Shown here in pieces: positions 1 through 6,577 of a stretch of 25,601 nt of DNA (positions within the stretch are counted from its first letter, which is position 1; every line of letters starts with the position of its first letter). The DNA is taken from positions 1 through 25,601 of IMG/VR virus record IMGVR_UViG_3300037493_002894, one strand, 5' to 3'. The notes under the pieces were generated by a model. It had not been told where the DNA came from, ran no database searches, and saw only the letters and a program-made list of their open reading frames with translations. A program made the position numbers and the translations under genes. This DNA is from a virus.

Positions 1-266
1 CCACCGATCACATCAGGGATGATCGCCCAATCACAAGCCGGGTGAGCTAACCATTCTTCTGACCACCCGTAATATTTGTCCCAGTCGACTTCGGTCCCCG
101 ACTTCCACAAGCTGAACGCCCCGTTGTCTAACGCAAACGATTGACATATCGAAGCGGCAAGTTTGAGTTGGACGGGGTGCGCCCATGAAACGAAAGCGTG
201 CCTGCCTTTCCAGGCTCTGATGGCACATGTCTCAGGCGTGATCGGTCCACCATGATAATGGATCAA
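1..266 (-). CDS. Phage TGT-like / DpdA-type transglycosylase, N-terminal part (cut by left edge)
   Basis: The only uninterrupted protein-like frame here begins at a TTG (266-264) that overlaps the TGA of the transporter gene (265-263), a TTGA coupling. 88 residues are visible; the 3' end lies left of the window. The product starts MIHYHGGPITPE, then has GRHAFVSWAHP (about 21-31), LDNGAFSLW (46-54) and DWAIIPDVIG (79-88). This pattern recalls phage proteins related to tRNA-guanine transglycosylase, the DpdA group, which exchanges guanine for a 7-deazaguanine base in DNA. The assignment rests on remembered family motifs plus the adjacent queuosine-precursor transporter. Catalytic residues further downstream cannot be checked because the gene is truncated. 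An ATG-started frame over the same bases (228-31) gives an unconvincing Arg-rich product and is treated as a shadow. Confidence 0.62.
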   Translation of the reverse strand, partial: MIHYHGGPITPETCAIRAWKGRHAFVSWAHPVQLKLAASICQSFALDNGAFSLWKSGTEVDWDKYYGWSEEWLAHPACDWAIIPDVIG

Positions 267-769
267 GCGGGTCGCCTTCTGCGAACTAGACCGACGATGA
301 TGATGGCGGGGACGGTCATCCAGAATTTGCCGAGGGTGTTGCCAACGATGAACTCAAGTGAACCGAAAGCGATCCACAGGAACAGTGCCGAGTCGATAAT
401 TGCGCCGACTGCGTTTGATGCGATGACTGCTGTGTGCCAATGACGTTCCCTCAGCGGCGTGTAGACGGCGAAGTCGGCCATCTCTGAACATAAGAACGCT
501 ACGCATGAGGCGAAGGCAAACACGGGGTCAATGAACGCTGAGAGCGCCGCACCAAGGACAATCAAGCCGACGGTCCAGCGTCGGCCTCCTAGTTCTTGAG
601 TCGCGTCGCGTAACCCGAACGACAGCCCGGCGAAGTAAACCCCGGCGGGTGCCATCAGCCCAAAGCCAACGGGTACTATCCCCCATGTTTTGAGCGCCCA
701 ATTTGCTCCGAGGATACAACTGAGAAAGGCAACGGATGTGATCGACAGGTAGAGCTTTTGTTTGTTCAT
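263..769 (-). CDS. VUT-family membrane transporter (queuosine-precursor / YhhQ-like)
   Basis: A 168-residue, strongly hydrophobic protein with about five or six membrane segments, ending in a basic tail (RRRRPA). Sequence features include APAGVYFAGLSFGLRDATQE, SEMADFAVYTPL and AIIDSALFLWIAFGSLEF, which match the VUT (DUF165, YhhQ-type) family of vitamin and queuosine-precursor uptake transporters. The length is somewhat below the roughly 200 or more residues of cellular members. The likely role is import of preQ0 or a related 7-deazaguanine into the infected cell. The start is supported by a -10-like TAGTAT (781-776) exactly 6 bases before the ATG, predicting a leaderless mRNA. Its stop overlaps the start of the TGT-like gene, so the two products probably act together. 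Confidence 0.82.
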   Translation of the reverse strand: MNKQKLYLSITSVAFLSCILGANWALKTWGIVPVGFGLMAPAGVYFAGLSFGLRDATQELGGRRWTVGLIVLGAALSAFIDPVFAFASCVAFLCSEMADFAVYTPLRERHWHTAVIASNAVGAIIDSALFLWIAFGSLEFIVGNTLGKFWMTVPAIIIVGLVRRRRPA

Positions 770-775
770 GTTTTG

Positions 776-781
776 ATACTA
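776..781 (-). promoter_or_regulatory. -10 element for leaderless transporter mRNA
   Basis: TAGTAT followed by 6 bases and the ATG at 769. It sits between the stop of the upstream small gene (786) and the transporter start, so the transporter can have its own promoter as well as read-through transcription. Confidence 0.5.
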
Positions 782-785
782 GCTC

Positions 786-980
786 TCAGAGTGTCAGCGT
801 TCCGCGGATCAGGGCGAGCGCGTAGTCCCGTTCCGGCATCTCGAAATCTTCCCATGCCATACCAACGCTGTTTGCCATTGCCCGGCAGATTGTCTGCTCA
901 GGCCATCCGGCTTTGGTCATTTCAACAGCGGTCGCCTTGAGCCGTTCTATGTCTGATGGAATGAAGCGTAGTTGTGTCAT
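786..980 (-). CDS. Unknown 64-aa protein
   Basis: Not recognised. The product starts MTQLRFIPSDIERLK and is predicted to be mostly helical and soluble, without cysteines forming a metal site. Its ATG overlaps the TGA of the preceding gene (an ATGA junction at 980-977), which supports real translation coupled to that gene. It lies directly upstream of the transporter. The composition (charged residues, a VEMTKAGWPEQTICRAMANSVG segment) could fit a small helix-turn-helix-like fold, but that is only a guess. Confidence 0.6.
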   Translation of the reverse strand: MTQLRFIPSDIERLKATAVEMTKAGWPEQTICRAMANSVGMAWEDFEMPERDYALALIRGTLTL

Positions 981-1300
981 TCCGTGAAGTAACTTCCCAC
1001 GGTGTTGCGGCAGTCAGCAATGACCGGGCCGGGCAGCGGGTGGCCGTTCAGGGTGCGCTCGTTTGTTCCGAGCCTGACGGAAAAGGAGTTGTCTAGACCC
1101 CACTTGGATTGGTAGTTGATACCAAGTGAGTCCAACTTGTCTTGCAGGTCCATTGCCCGCATGTTGACCTCGTAGCTGAGTACTTCTGATTCGTCCTCGT
1201 CGAATCCGGCGGCCTGGAGTTCTTTGACTCCTGCCTCAAGCAAGGCAACCTCGGGTAGCCCTCGAAGGAACTGAAGTAGCGTTTGTAGGTCGTTCATCAT
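977..1300 (-). CDS. Unknown 107-aa protein
   Basis: The start is set at 1300 (MMNDLQTLLQF) because AGGAG lies 7 bases upstream (1312-1308). The longer frame from 1468 has no such signal and a poor N-terminus. The product has a helical N-terminal half (LRGLPEVALLEAGVKELQAAG, then an acidic DEDESE stretch) and a C-terminal half ending VIADCRNTVGSYFTE. No family was recognised. It is followed by an ATGA overlap with the 64-aa gene and preceded by the 56-aa gene after a short gap, so it belongs to the minus-strand operon. Confidence 0.65.
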   Translation of the reverse strand: MMNDLQTLLQFLRGLPEVALLEAGVKELQAAGFDEDESEVLSYEVNMRAMDLQDKLDSLGINYQSKWGLDNSFSVRLGTNERTLNGHPLPGPVIADCRNTVGSYFTE

Positions 1301-1358
1301 CTCTGTTCTCCTGTTGTGTTGTGTGTTTGAGTTTAGGTGTTGGGGTAGACGGGAACCG

Positions 1359-1529
1359 TTAACCGCGGCAAGCCCGGCAAGCATTACGATTAGCTTGCTT
1401 CTTGCGGTCCACGAAAGTGTGAGAGGTTTGGCGCAGGCCGTTACGCATTGCTTCAAGGCGTGCGTCACGATCCGCTACACGGGCCGCTCTTGCGATCTCG
1501 GAGATGTTGCTGTTCTTCTTGTTCTTCAT
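1359..1529 (-). CDS. Unknown basic 56-aa protein with C-terminal CxxC
   Basis: The product starts MKNKKNSNISEIARAARVAD and ends NACRACRG. The ATG at 1529 overlaps the stop of the 75-aa gene (ATGA), and GGAGG lies about 8 bases upstream, inside the end of that gene. The protein is rich in Arg/Lys with one CxxC near the C-terminus. This could suit nucleic-acid binding or a half zinc site, but no function can be assigned. Nothing else of comparable quality is encoded in this interval. Confidence 0.55.
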   Translation of the reverse strand: MKNKKNSNISEIARAARVADRDARLEAMRNGLRQTSHTFVDRKKQANRNACRACRG

Positions 1530-1753
1530 GCCACTACCTCCGCTGAGTAAAGTTCTGCGTCTTCTGGCGCATCCGCTTCTGCTTCTGCGTATGTCTCGAA
1601 GATGCCCATTTGGATTTCGGTTGTGAAGCAAGGTGATGCTTCAGGGTCAAACACTTCAACCTCTAACACCCACACGGTGATGTCTTCTGAGGTGAGGTCA
1701 ATATCGAAGTCTTCTTCGATCCATGTTCCGTTGGATACTCTTAGTTCTGCCAT
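1526..1753 (-). CDS. Unknown acidic 75-aa protein
   Basis: The product starts MAELRVSNGTWIEEDFDIDL and is very acidic, with a beta-rich core (ITVWVLEVEVFD) and a terminal EDAELYSAEVV. A GAGGAG ribosome-binding site lies about 9 bases before the ATG. The leader begins at the 22-bp promoter repeat at 1771-1792, also found before the 124-aa gene at 11187. It is the first gene of the minus-strand operon leading to the transporter and TGT-like pair. No homologue recognised. Confidence 0.65.
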   Translation of the reverse strand: MAELRVSNGTWIEEDFDIDLTSEDITVWVLEVEVFDPEASPCFTTEIQMGIFETYAEAEADAPEDAELYSAEVVA

Positions 1754-1770
1754 CTGCCTAGCTCCTCTTT

Positions 1771-1792
1771 CGTTGTGTATTTGATAAGTGTA
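1771..1792 (-). promoter_or_regulatory. Promoter/leader repeat, copy 1 of an exact 22-bp repeat
   Basis: Read on the minus strand it begins TACACTTATCAAATACACAA and is identical over 22 bases to 11147-11168. TACACT (1792-1787) is a good -10, placing the mRNA start near the ATACAC of the repeat. A conventional leader with a Shine-Dalgarno follows. A hairpin terminator lies just upstream in both copies. Confidence 0.65.
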
Positions 1793-1798
1793 CTTAGG

Positions 1799-1825
1799 GG
1801 GTGTGACACTTTGTGTGCCACACCC
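1799..1825 (-). terminator. Hairpin terminator between two small genes
   Basis: On the minus strand GGGTGTGGCA pairs with TGTCACACCC (10 bp with one G-U) around a 7-base loop. It lies just after the stop of the 92-aa gene and just before the promoter repeat. No T-run follows. Confidence 0.5.
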
Positions 1826-1834
1826 GCTTGTGGT

Positions 1835-2113
1835 TCAGACCACGCAACCGTGGCCGTCAGAAACCCGGCGGCGGGTTGGATCGGTTCTGCCGGATGTGTG
1901 CTGAACGTATCCTGATGGCACGCCGGTGTTGTTCTCTGCGTGGCGGTCAACCGAACCCATGATGCAGAACACTGTCATCAAAGCTTCCATGATGCCCCGG
2001 TGGAAGTACCGGTTGCCACAGACCTCAACGCTTGACTGCATTGAAGGGATTGCGTTGGTCATCAACTCGTTGTAGTGGGAGTGGATGTTGTTGAGGTTCT
2101 CGTTGTTTGTCAT
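1835..2113 (-). CDS. Unknown 92-aa protein under repeated promoter copy A
   Basis: The start is placed at 2113 (MTNNENLNNIHSHYNELMTN) rather than at 2152. A TACACT -10 element ends 6 bases before this ATG, and copy A of the repeated promoter cassette lies immediately upstream. The product is Asn/His-rich at the N-terminus, with a hydrophobic-leaning middle (GIMEALMTVFCIMGSVDRHAE) and a basic, Gly-rich tail. No family recognised. It is the first gene transcribed leftward from the intergenic region shared with the divergent ParB-like gene. Confidence 0.62.
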   Translation of the reverse strand: MTNNENLNNIHSHYNELMTNAIPSMQSSVEVCGNRYFHRGIMEALMTVFCIMGSVDRHAENNTGVPSGYVQHTSGRTDPTRRRVSDGHGCVV

Positions 2114-2193
2114 GTACTTAGTGTAGCACCCTGAACTACATATGCAAGTCAATAATGCCTTATATCGAAGATTTCTTCAGATTTCTTTTCGAC
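2114..2193 (-). promoter_or_regulatory. Repeated promoter cassette, copy A
   Basis: In transcription order: GTCGAAAAGAAAT (2193-2181), TTGACT (2152-2147), the inverted pair TGTAG/CTACA overlapping the -10, extended -10 TGCTACACT, then 6 bases to ATG 2113. Layout and much of the sequence match copies at 10824-10903, 16282-16345 and 19895-19964. TTGCAT, 16 bases before the -10, is a possible -35. Confidence 0.78.
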
Positions 2194-2239
2194 CCCAAAC
2201 CGGCCTGCCAGAATCGACACGCGCACTAAACCATTCGAC

Positions 2240-2245
2240 TACTCT
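2240..2245 (+). promoter_or_regulatory. -10 element for leaderless ParB-like mRNA
   Basis: TACTCT, 6 bases before the ATG at 2252, divergent from copy A. The same TACTCT hexamer is used at 18779. Confidence 0.55.
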
Positions 2246-2251
2246 CGCAAG

Positions 2252-2965
2252 ATGGACTCAGAAACCAAAGACGCAATCAAACCTGTAGAGCTTGTACCAA
2301 TTGACTCACTGATCCCACACCCGGACAACCCGCGCAAAGGAAACCTTGACGCAGTAGTGGAGTCCATACAATCAAACGGGTTCTACGGATCTCTTGTCGT
2401 TCAGAAGTCAACACGACACATCCTTGTCGGCAACCACCGGTGGGAAGCACTTAGCATCCTCGGCTACACAGAAGTGCCGGTGACGTTCATGGACGTTGAC
2501 GACGGGACCGCAACAAAGATACTGCTCGCAGATAACCGCACCGCTGATCTTGCTACATACGATGATGAAGCCCTAGTCGCCATGCTATGCGCCCTCGTCG
2601 AAACCGACGACCTTGACGGCAGCGGCTACTCCGAGAACGAACTAGATGATCTGCTTGCATCACTAATCGAAGACACCGAGTCGCTCGCACCTGACGACCC
2701 TGGACAAACCCTCGCAGAGAAGTACAAGGACTCACCGATTTCAGATTTGGTTCCCGGCGGCGAAGGGTTCGTTGTCACGAACGATGACTCGGGTGACACT
2801 TCATCACTTCCAAAACGCCACATCATTTCCTATCAACTCGTGTTTGATGATGACGAACAGCAGTCAAGGTTCTATGCGTTCGTGCGGATGCTGAAGTCGA
2901 AGTATGAAGGCGCGACTCTCGCAGCGAGGCTTGATGTGTTCCTCACTGAAGCACTCGGCGAATGA
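2252..2965 (+). CDS. ParB-like nuclease-domain protein (first of two)
   Basis: A 237-residue protein. It has a ParB/Srx N-terminal domain (about 10-105) with PHPDNPR at 22-28 and the diagnostic GNHRWEAL at 60-67, the nucleotide-binding ParB box. An acidic middle and a C-terminal alpha/beta segment (FDDDEQQSRFYAFVRMLKSK) follow, as in phage ParB-domain proteins. It lacks a clear ParB helix-turn-helix, so plasmid partition is unlikely; a nuclease, CTP/ATP-binding switch or modification partner is more plausible. It opens a tightly packed operon and overlaps the oxygenase gene by an ATGA junction. A leaderless start is predicted from TACTCT at 2240. Confidence 0.85.
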   Translation: MDSETKDAIKPVELVPIDSLIPHPDNPRKGNLDAVVESIQSNGFYGSLVVQKSTRHILVGNHRWEALSILGYTEVPVTFMDVDDGTATKILLADNRTADLATYDDEALVAMLCALVETDDLDGSGYSENELDDLLASLIEDTESLAPDDPGQTLAEKYKDSPISDLVPGGEGFVVTNDDSGDTSSLPKRHIISYQLVFDDDEQQSRFYAFVRMLKSKYEGATLAARLDVFLTEALGE

Positions 2966-3543
2966 CAGAGTACGGGTTAGTTCCTAATTGGTTACCTACT
3001 GAACGTGCTGACTCTCTGTACGCGCGAGTCCTTGAAGACATGCCGCCACGCTTAGATGAAACCAGGTCGAACGGATCACTTGTCGACGACCATCGTTGGG
3101 TTGGCGACCGGTACTACGCAGAACGGGTAGTGCCTGAACTTGTTGACCTAGCGGATACGGCACGCGCAACAGCACAAGCGTTCTTTGATACACCGATCCT
3201 TCCATCACCATTTGAGAGATCAGCTATCACGGTGATCGTTTACGGGCCGGGAGATTGGAAAGACTTTCACTACGACAGCAACAGCGTGACAGCACTGCTT
3301 GTCCTCGGCGGTGAAAGCGAAGGAGCGAGAACTTGGGTCGCCGAGTCGACCGACGCTGGGTCGCCAATTCGACCGGTGGACAATTCGACGGGTGGGCTGC
3401 TTGTGTTTGATGGTAAGAACGTGCGTCATGGTGTGTTGCCGGTTACTAACCCAACTCCAAGGGTGACGGTTGTGTTCAATTTGTATCTTGACGGTGATGT
3501 GAACCGGCCTGTTACGCAGGATGAGAAAGTGTACGGGAACTGA
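2962..3543 (+). CDS. 2-oxoglutarate/Fe(II)-dependent oxygenase
   Basis: A 193-residue protein with the double-stranded beta-helix signature of 2OG-Fe(II) dioxygenases: H103 and D105 in DFHYDSN, distal H156 in NVRHGV, and R167 in TPRVTVVF as the likely 2-oxoglutarate contact. All iron ligands are present, so an active enzyme is expected. Substrates of phage members include protein side chains, nucleotides and DNA bases; nothing here fixes the choice. Its ATG overlaps the stop of the ParB-like gene, and the PAPS-reductase-like gene starts two bases after its stop. Confidence 0.82.
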   Translation: MTEYGLVPNWLPTERADSLYARVLEDMPPRLDETRSNGSLVDDHRWVGDRYYAERVVPELVDLADTARATAQAFFDTPILPSPFERSAITVIVYGPGDWKDFHYDSNSVTALLVLGGESEGARTWVAESTDAGSPIRPVDNSTGGLLVFDGKNVRHGVLPVTNPTPRVTVVFNLYLDGDVNRPVTQDEKVYGN

Positions 3544-3545
3544 TT

Positions 3546-4652
3546 GTGTCAAGGTATAAGCACTACATTCCTGAAACGGTTTTGGATGAGGCGAAGAAGC
3601 GCATCCATCACATTTACGACACGTTTGATTCTGTTGCAGTGTGTTTCTCCGGGGGTAAGGATTCCCTTGTGGTGATGCACTTGATGAAGGAAGTTGCTGA
3701 GGAGCGTGGAGAGGGTCCATTCCTAGTTGTGTTTCGTGACGAGGAGTTGATTCACCCGTCAGTCGCGAAGTTTATGGAGTCTTATAGGGATTTGCCGTGG
3801 TGTGATCTTGAGTGGTGGACGGTTCCCCTGTCGTCGACGGCTTACCTGTTGGGGCGGAATATCCCGATTGTTCAGTGGGATGAGGAACGCAACCCTGATA
3901 TGTGGGCGCGTGAACGTCCTGAATGGGGGCTAAAGATCGAAGACTTGGGGCTACCCGCCGGGACAATCCTTGACCAACATTTCGCTGATGAGATAGCCGC
4001 CAGGAATCTGCCGGGGAAGGTAGCGCTGATAACGGGTGTGCGCGCCGCTGAGGGGCTTATGCGTTACCGGTCCTGCGTGAACAAGCTGTCCGAGAACTAC
4101 CTTGTTGCTTCTACGAGTCGCCGGATGATGCTTGCCCGACCTATTTTCGATTGGCAAGAGAACGATGTTTTCCGTTACCTATGGGAAAACGATATTGCTT
4201 ATGCGCCTATCTATGATGCGCAAACATGGGGTAAGCGGGAGTTGAGGGTATCTTCTGCGCTTCCACCTGAAACGTCAAAGCTGATGCACAAACTCAAAGC
4301 AATCGACCCTGATCTGTATGAGATGGTGGCGCGTGTCTTCCCGCATGTCGAAATCCAATCCCGTTATTCGCAAGACCTAAACAAGCAACGTCTGATTGAC
4401 AAGTACGCGCACTCATGGGAAGGGCTGCGTGAGTTTATTGACGTTGAGATCGAAGACGAGAAACAGAAACGGGTCGCTCTGCTTGAGTTCAGAGCGACTT
4501 ATGTGCGGGCTACGAACGACCCGGACGCATACCCGCTTGACTATGTGTTGAAGTCGTTTATCAACAACGGGGGGATCAGGCGGGTTATGCCCATGATCCG
4601 CAATTCTAAACCAGAGGTGAAAGGCCAAGATGAACCAACCACTGTTTCCTGA
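3546..4652 (+). CDS. PAPS-reductase-like ATP-pyrophosphatase (IbrA type)
   Basis: A 368-residue protein with the PP-loop SGGKDS at 35-40, followed by a typical adenine-nucleotide alpha-hydrolase domain (LITGVRAAEG, then RPIFDWQENDVFRYLWEN). The long C-terminal part (about 230-360) resembles the extension of IbrA-like proteins, which co-occur with ParB-domain IbrB proteins. This enzyme class adenylates a substrate and often handles sulfur, but no sulfur-carrier gene is adjacent. Translation appears to start at GTG 3546, two bases after the oxygenase stop. The downstream ParB-like gene overlaps its 3' end by 23 bases. Confidence 0.85.
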   Translation: MSRYKHYIPETVLDEAKKRIHHIYDTFDSVAVCFSGGKDSLVVMHLMKEVAEERGEGPFLVVFRDEELIHPSVAKFMESYRDLPWCDLEWWTVPLSSTAYLLGRNIPIVQWDEERNPDMWARERPEWGLKIEDLGLPAGTILDQHFADEIAARNLPGKVALITGVRAAEGLMRYRSCVNKLSENYLVASTSRRMMLARPIFDWQENDVFRYLWENDIAYAPIYDAQTWGKRELRVSSALPPETSKLMHKLKAIDPDLYEMVARVFPHVEIQSRYSQDLNKQRLIDKYAHSWEGLREFIDVEIEDEKQKRVALLEFRATYVRATNDPDAYPLDYVLKSFINNGGIRRVMPMIRNSKPEVKGQDEPTTVS

Positions 4653-5259
4653 TGAGCCGTTGCATAAGGTCGTCTGGATTGCTGCTGCTGACTTGCGGGC
4701 TAATAGTTGGAACCCTAACCGGGTGTTCAAGCAGGAGTTGAAACTCCTGGAGCGGTCCCTGCTTTACTCGGGGTGGATTCAACCACTGCTTGTAACAGAG
4801 TCGGGTCTAGTGATCGACGGGTTTCACAGGTGGCGGCTCTCTCAAGATTCGGCTGAGATCGTTAAGCGGTGGGGTGGGATGGTTCCTTGTTCAGTGATGG
4901 CGTTACCTGACGACGAAGCGATGGCTTTGACTGTGAGGATCAACCGGGCCAAGGGAACACATTCAGCAGTCGATATGCACAAACTTGTCGCAAGCCTCGT
5001 CGCCGACTGGGGCTGGCGACCCGAGCGTGTGGCTGAGGAAATTGGTGCCTCGCTAGAGGAAGTCGATTTGCTGTGTAAGGAGGGGGTCTTTGCGCAGAAG
5101 AACATTTCTGCTTGGTCTTACAGCGCGGCTTGGTATCCCGGTGAGTCTGAGAAGAATGATAATCACGGGCCGGAATCGAAGGCTTCTGCTGAAGCGATCT
5201 TGAAAGCTCGTGCTGCTGCTGTACCCGACGATGACAACTTAGGAACACGGTCCTACTGA
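4630..5259 (+). CDS. ParB-like protein, IbrB type (second of two)
   Basis: A 209-residue protein with a ParB-type domain at about 12-110: DLRANSWNPN at 21-30, the box DGFHRWRLS at 63-71 and RINRAKGTH near 100. A helical region (EEIGASLEEVDLLCKEG) follows. The RINRAKGTH stretch and the overlap with the PAPS-reductase-like gene fit the IbrB half of IbrA/IbrB pairs. It differs clearly from the first ParB-like protein at 2252, so this is not a recent duplication. An AAAGG ribosome-binding site about 6 bases upstream supports the ATG. The GNAT gene starts on its TGA (TGATG). Confidence 0.82.
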   Translation: MNQPLFPDEPLHKVVWIAAADLRANSWNPNRVFKQELKLLERSLLYSGWIQPLLVTESGLVIDGFHRWRLSQDSAEIVKRWGGMVPCSVMALPDDEAMALTVRINRAKGTHSAVDMHKLVASLVADWGWRPERVAEEIGASLEEVDLLCKEGVFAQKNISAWSYSAAWYPGESEKNDNHGPESKASAEAILKARAAAVPDDDNLGTRSY

Positions 5260-5735
5260 TGGGTGATTGCCCGGAGAACCCAATCAGAGACTCCTCATAC
5301 GACGAGGTTATGGATCAGTTTGGGTGGTTGTACCGTGCTGAGAAGTTGCCTGCTTCGCTTGTGTTGAAAGCCCGTTGGTTCATTTCGGAGGCTGCTTCTG
5401 CCGCTATCGTCCGTGTCAACCCTGATGTCGTCAGGTTGAAAGGGATGGTGGTGCTGCCTGAGTGGAGGGGCTGTGGTTATGGTGAAGCAATGCTTCTTCA
5501 CATGATGCGGGCCGGGGTCGCTAGCGGTTATACGACGGGTGAAGCGTTCACTCATCCGGTCGCGCCACGGACTCCGACCGCAGGACCACGATGGTTCTTA
5601 GAACGTGGGTGGGTCGAAGTGCGCCGCACGAAACACGGGATGGGTGTTTACCGTGGGGATCTGCTCACAACATTGGGTTCAGATATTGCGGCGGGGGTCG
5701 ATGACCATTCCGTGCAAGACGGGATCACCGATTGA
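5259..5735 (+). CDS. GNAT-family N-acetyltransferase
   Basis: A 158-residue protein with the acetyl-CoA motif RGCGYG at 70-75 after the beta-strand VRLKGMVVLPEW, and a C-terminal GPRWFLERGWVEV segment typical of GNAT motif B. The substrate cannot be told. It is last in the cassette (ParB, oxygenase, PAPS-reductase-like, ParB, GNAT), joined to the ParB-like gene by a TGATG overlap, and so may modify the same target. Its 3' end overlaps the convergent HNH gene by 57 bases. Confidence 0.78.
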   Translation: MGDCPENPIRDSSYDEVMDQFGWLYRAEKLPASLVLKARWFISEAASAAIVRVNPDVVRLKGMVVLPEWRGCGYGEAMLLHMMRAGVASGYTTGEAFTHPVAPRTPTAGPRWFLERGWVEVRRTKHGMGVYRGDLLTTLGSDIAAGVDDHSVQDGITD

Positions 5736-6221
5736 GTGGTTGAGTCCGGCGGCTACTGTCCCGGTGTACTCGTCAACTACCCGGTCAAACAGGTTCATGT
5801 TTGGGGTCCAGGTCGATGACTGAACAAAGGTCGGCCATTCGCTTGTTGGTTTACCTCGGTCAGCGGCACGGTGGCCGGTCCGGTATGTTGCGTTGAACAG
5901 CCGCCAATTAAACTTTTCTAATACGGGCGCTTGCCATCCTTCGCGGATCATTTCCCGGTAGGTGTTCCATATGCCGGGATCTCTGTGCCGTTCATGCAAC
6001 ATCTTGTGACAGACGTAGCAGACGGGCCAATAGTCGTAGTAGGTGAGGTCACCGTAGTCTTCGCTGTGGCCTATAGCGGGGACTTGCCCGCAGGCGTGAC
6101 ACTGCTCGGGTGATCCGATCTCTCCCCTGCGCATAGCGGGGCGAACAACATTAGATCGTTTGCGGCGTTCAATCGGGCTGAACCCGTTGTAGTAACCCTT
6201 TGCATATTCTGTTGGTTCCAT
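5679..6221 (-). CDS. HNH endonuclease-like protein
   Basis: The start is set at 6221 because AAGGAG sits 5 bases upstream; the longer frame to 6248 lacks support. The 180-residue product carries CHACGQ (41-46), GHSEDYGD (51-58) and VCYVCHKMLH (67-76). This is the Cys-Cys/His-x-x-Asp-Tyr/Cys-x-x-Cys-His arrangement of small phage HNH proteins with a structural zinc. The C-terminal 100 residues are unassigned. It could be a homing endonuclease or a packaging-associated nuclease. It points against the preceding operon. A TATGAT hexamer at 6249-6244 may be its -10. Confidence 0.72.
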   Translation of the reverse strand: MEPTEYAKGYYNGFSPIERRKRSNVVRPAMRRGEIGSPEQCHACGQVPAIGHSEDYGDLTYYDYWPVCYVCHKMLHERHRDPGIWNTYREMIREGWQAPVLEKFNWRLFNATYRTGHRAADRGKPTSEWPTFVQSSTWTPNMNLFDRVVDEYTGTVAAGLNHSIGDPVLHGMVIDPRRNI

Positions 6222-6281
6222 AATGCTCCTTGTTCTGTAGGCAATCATACCACCGGGGGTGGACGCATTACGGGTTACCGA

Positions 6282-6533
6282 TCAAGTCGACGAATCCGAC
6301 CCAGTCGTCCGACCAGGCCAGCCGGTCGAATCGAATCTCGCTGCTGCTTCTTGCGCGCATTGCCCGCAGATCCCGCCGTGTTGGTTCCATTCAGACTCCC
6401 AATAGACGGGGTTGATATGACGGCACGGCCAACCACACCGGGGGCAGGTAAGCGGGAACGATTCTTTGCCGACGCTAGGTGAGGTGATTTCGTGTCTAGG
6501 CAATCTGTTGCAACGTGTACGAACTTCAGCCAA
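6282..6533 (-). CDS. Small zinc-ribbon protein
   Basis: An 83-residue product from a TTG start at 6533, with CPRCGWPC (C30, C33, C37) and CGQC (C56, C59), a plausible four-Cys zinc site. A GGATGAGAG stretch upstream may serve as ribosome-binding site. An alternative ATG frame (6544-6275) covers the same DNA but gives a low-complexity basic product without motifs and is rejected. Function unknown; such proteins often bind nucleic acid or act as adaptors. Confidence 0.6.
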   Translation of the reverse strand: MAEVRTRCNRLPRHEITSPSVGKESFPLTCPRCGWPCRHINPVYWESEWNQHGGICGQCAQEAAARFDSTGWPGRTTGSDSST

Positions 6534-6563
6534 TAATCTCTCATCCTTGTCGTTCCTATTGAG

Positions 6564-6569
6564 TAGGCT
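6564..6569 (+). promoter_or_regulatory. Possible -10 element before second PAPS-reductase-like gene
   Basis: TAGGCT, 8 bases before the ATG at 6578, with no Shine-Dalgarno in between. The spacing is slightly longer than the usual 6, so this call is weaker than the others. Confidence 0.35.
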
Positions 6570-6577
6570 AAAGACCT

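Noticed and set aside
31-228. ATG-started minus-strand ORF at the left edge
   Set aside because: Overlaps the TGT-like frame, which has coherent motifs and coupling to the transporter stop; this frame does not.
2252-2965. Plasmid-style ParB partition system
   Set aside because: No ParA ATPase nearby, no clear ParB helix-turn-helix, and no repeated centromere-like sites.
3546-4652. DndC-type phosphorothioation system
   Set aside because: SGGKDS fits the superfamily, but no DndA, DndD or DndE partners are adjacent and the ParB neighbours point to the IbrA/IbrB type.
6275-6544. ATG-started alternative to the zinc-ribbon gene
   Set aside because: Product is basic and motif-free, while the TTG-started frame has paired CxxC motifs.
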